Shown here: one piece after another, positions 15,633 through 15,795 of the stretch
Layout of the letters: each line of letters opens with the position of its first letter
Position numbering within the stretch: position 1 is the stretch's first letter
From: Pavlovales sp. CCMP2436
Taxonomy: Eukaryota; Haptophyta; Pavlovophyceae; Pavlovales
Reading direction: 5' to 3'
NCBI GenBank assembly: GCA_026770615.1
Contig: MU631343.1
Coordinates: 104,810 to 120,604 of the forward strand
DNA: 15,795 nt
Notes under the pieces: generated by a model
The model's database searches: none
What the model was told of the DNA's origin: nothing
What the model saw: the letters and a program-made list of their open reading frames with translations, nothing else
Made by a program: the position numbers and the translations under genes

Positions 15633-15795
15633 CTACAGCGTGAGCTCCTCCTTGTCGTCCTCCGGGTCAGTGTCGTCTTCGTAGCGGATCTCCCGCAGGC
15701 CGTGCTTCTTGAGGCCCTTTCCATTGAGCTCGCGGTAGCTCATCACCTTGCCAACGTACACCTTCCCGGTCTCGCCAAAGAGCCTGGCCGTGGGG
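15633..15795 (-). pseudogene. Tudor/PWWP-like domain fragment with in-frame stop, partial
   Basis: Read from the right edge, the minus strand encodes LFGETGKVYVGKVMSY, a Gly/Lys-rich stretch, then LREIRYEDDTDPEDDKEEL followed by TL and a TAG stop (15633-15635). The G..Y.GKV......Y.V.YEDGD.E.L...EL pattern is that of small beta-barrel domains of chromatin proteins. The frame stays open past the stop for 27 codons (ELCAALSYASDLGM and on), so the stop may be a recent nonsense change or the true end. The gene continues beyond the window, so it may also be an ordinary C-terminal exon. Confidence 0.45.

Noticed and set aside
1..15795. CRISPR array, prophage, toxin-antitoxin or bacterial defence system
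   Set aside because: The window has spliced eukaryotic genes, and no regularly spaced repeats or matching gene sets were seen.

Overview
The window looks like nuclear DNA of a eukaryotic protist, probably a unicellular alga. Coding segments are GC-rich with strongly G/C-biased third positions. They are split into short exons by canonical GT...AG introns with pyrimidine-rich acceptors and homopolymer or microsatellite runs, and are separated by AT-rich or repeat-filled spacers. There are no bacterial operons, no convincing tRNA or rRNA genes, and no CRISPR array. I cannot name the lineage from sequence alone.

Layout: 1-1133 is spacer with a hairpin, a GC-rich dispersed module and an inverted dispersed repeat. 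A plus-strand gene of eight inferred exons (1134-4587) encodes a predicted type II membrane glycosyltransferase of the GT34 (GMA12/MNN10) kind. From 4588 to 7366 there is spacer with two strong hairpins, a decayed reverse transcriptase fragment (minus strand, about 5350-6190) and a dispersed repeat. A minus-strand gene of about eleven exons (7367 to about 11206) encodes a multi-pass membrane hybrid histidine kinase: membrane sensor, coiled coil, HisKA, partial ATPase and receiver. A short plus-strand gene (11792-12463) encodes a protein resembling the fatty-acid-binding/lipocalin fold. From 12464 to the end there is spacer with a possible minus-strand exon near 13.6-13.8 kb, a 184-bp duplicated reading frame at 14.0-14.8 kb flanking a MITE-like element, a degenerate tandem repeat, and a minus-strand Tudor/PWWP-like fragment running off the right edge and carrying an in-frame stop.

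The genes do not form an obvious pathway. The most striking signals concern gene architecture. Intron 5 of the glycosyltransferase is built from decayed tandem copies of its own exon 6/exon 7 junction. A repeat family sits in introns of both large genes, in one case exactly at a splice donor. A GC-rich module lies upstream of both plus-strand genes. The histidine kinase receiver lacks the phospho-accepting aspartate and the kinase seems to lack its ATP-binding G boxes. Exon boundaries were set by hand from splice motifs and reading phase and have not been tested against transcripts.
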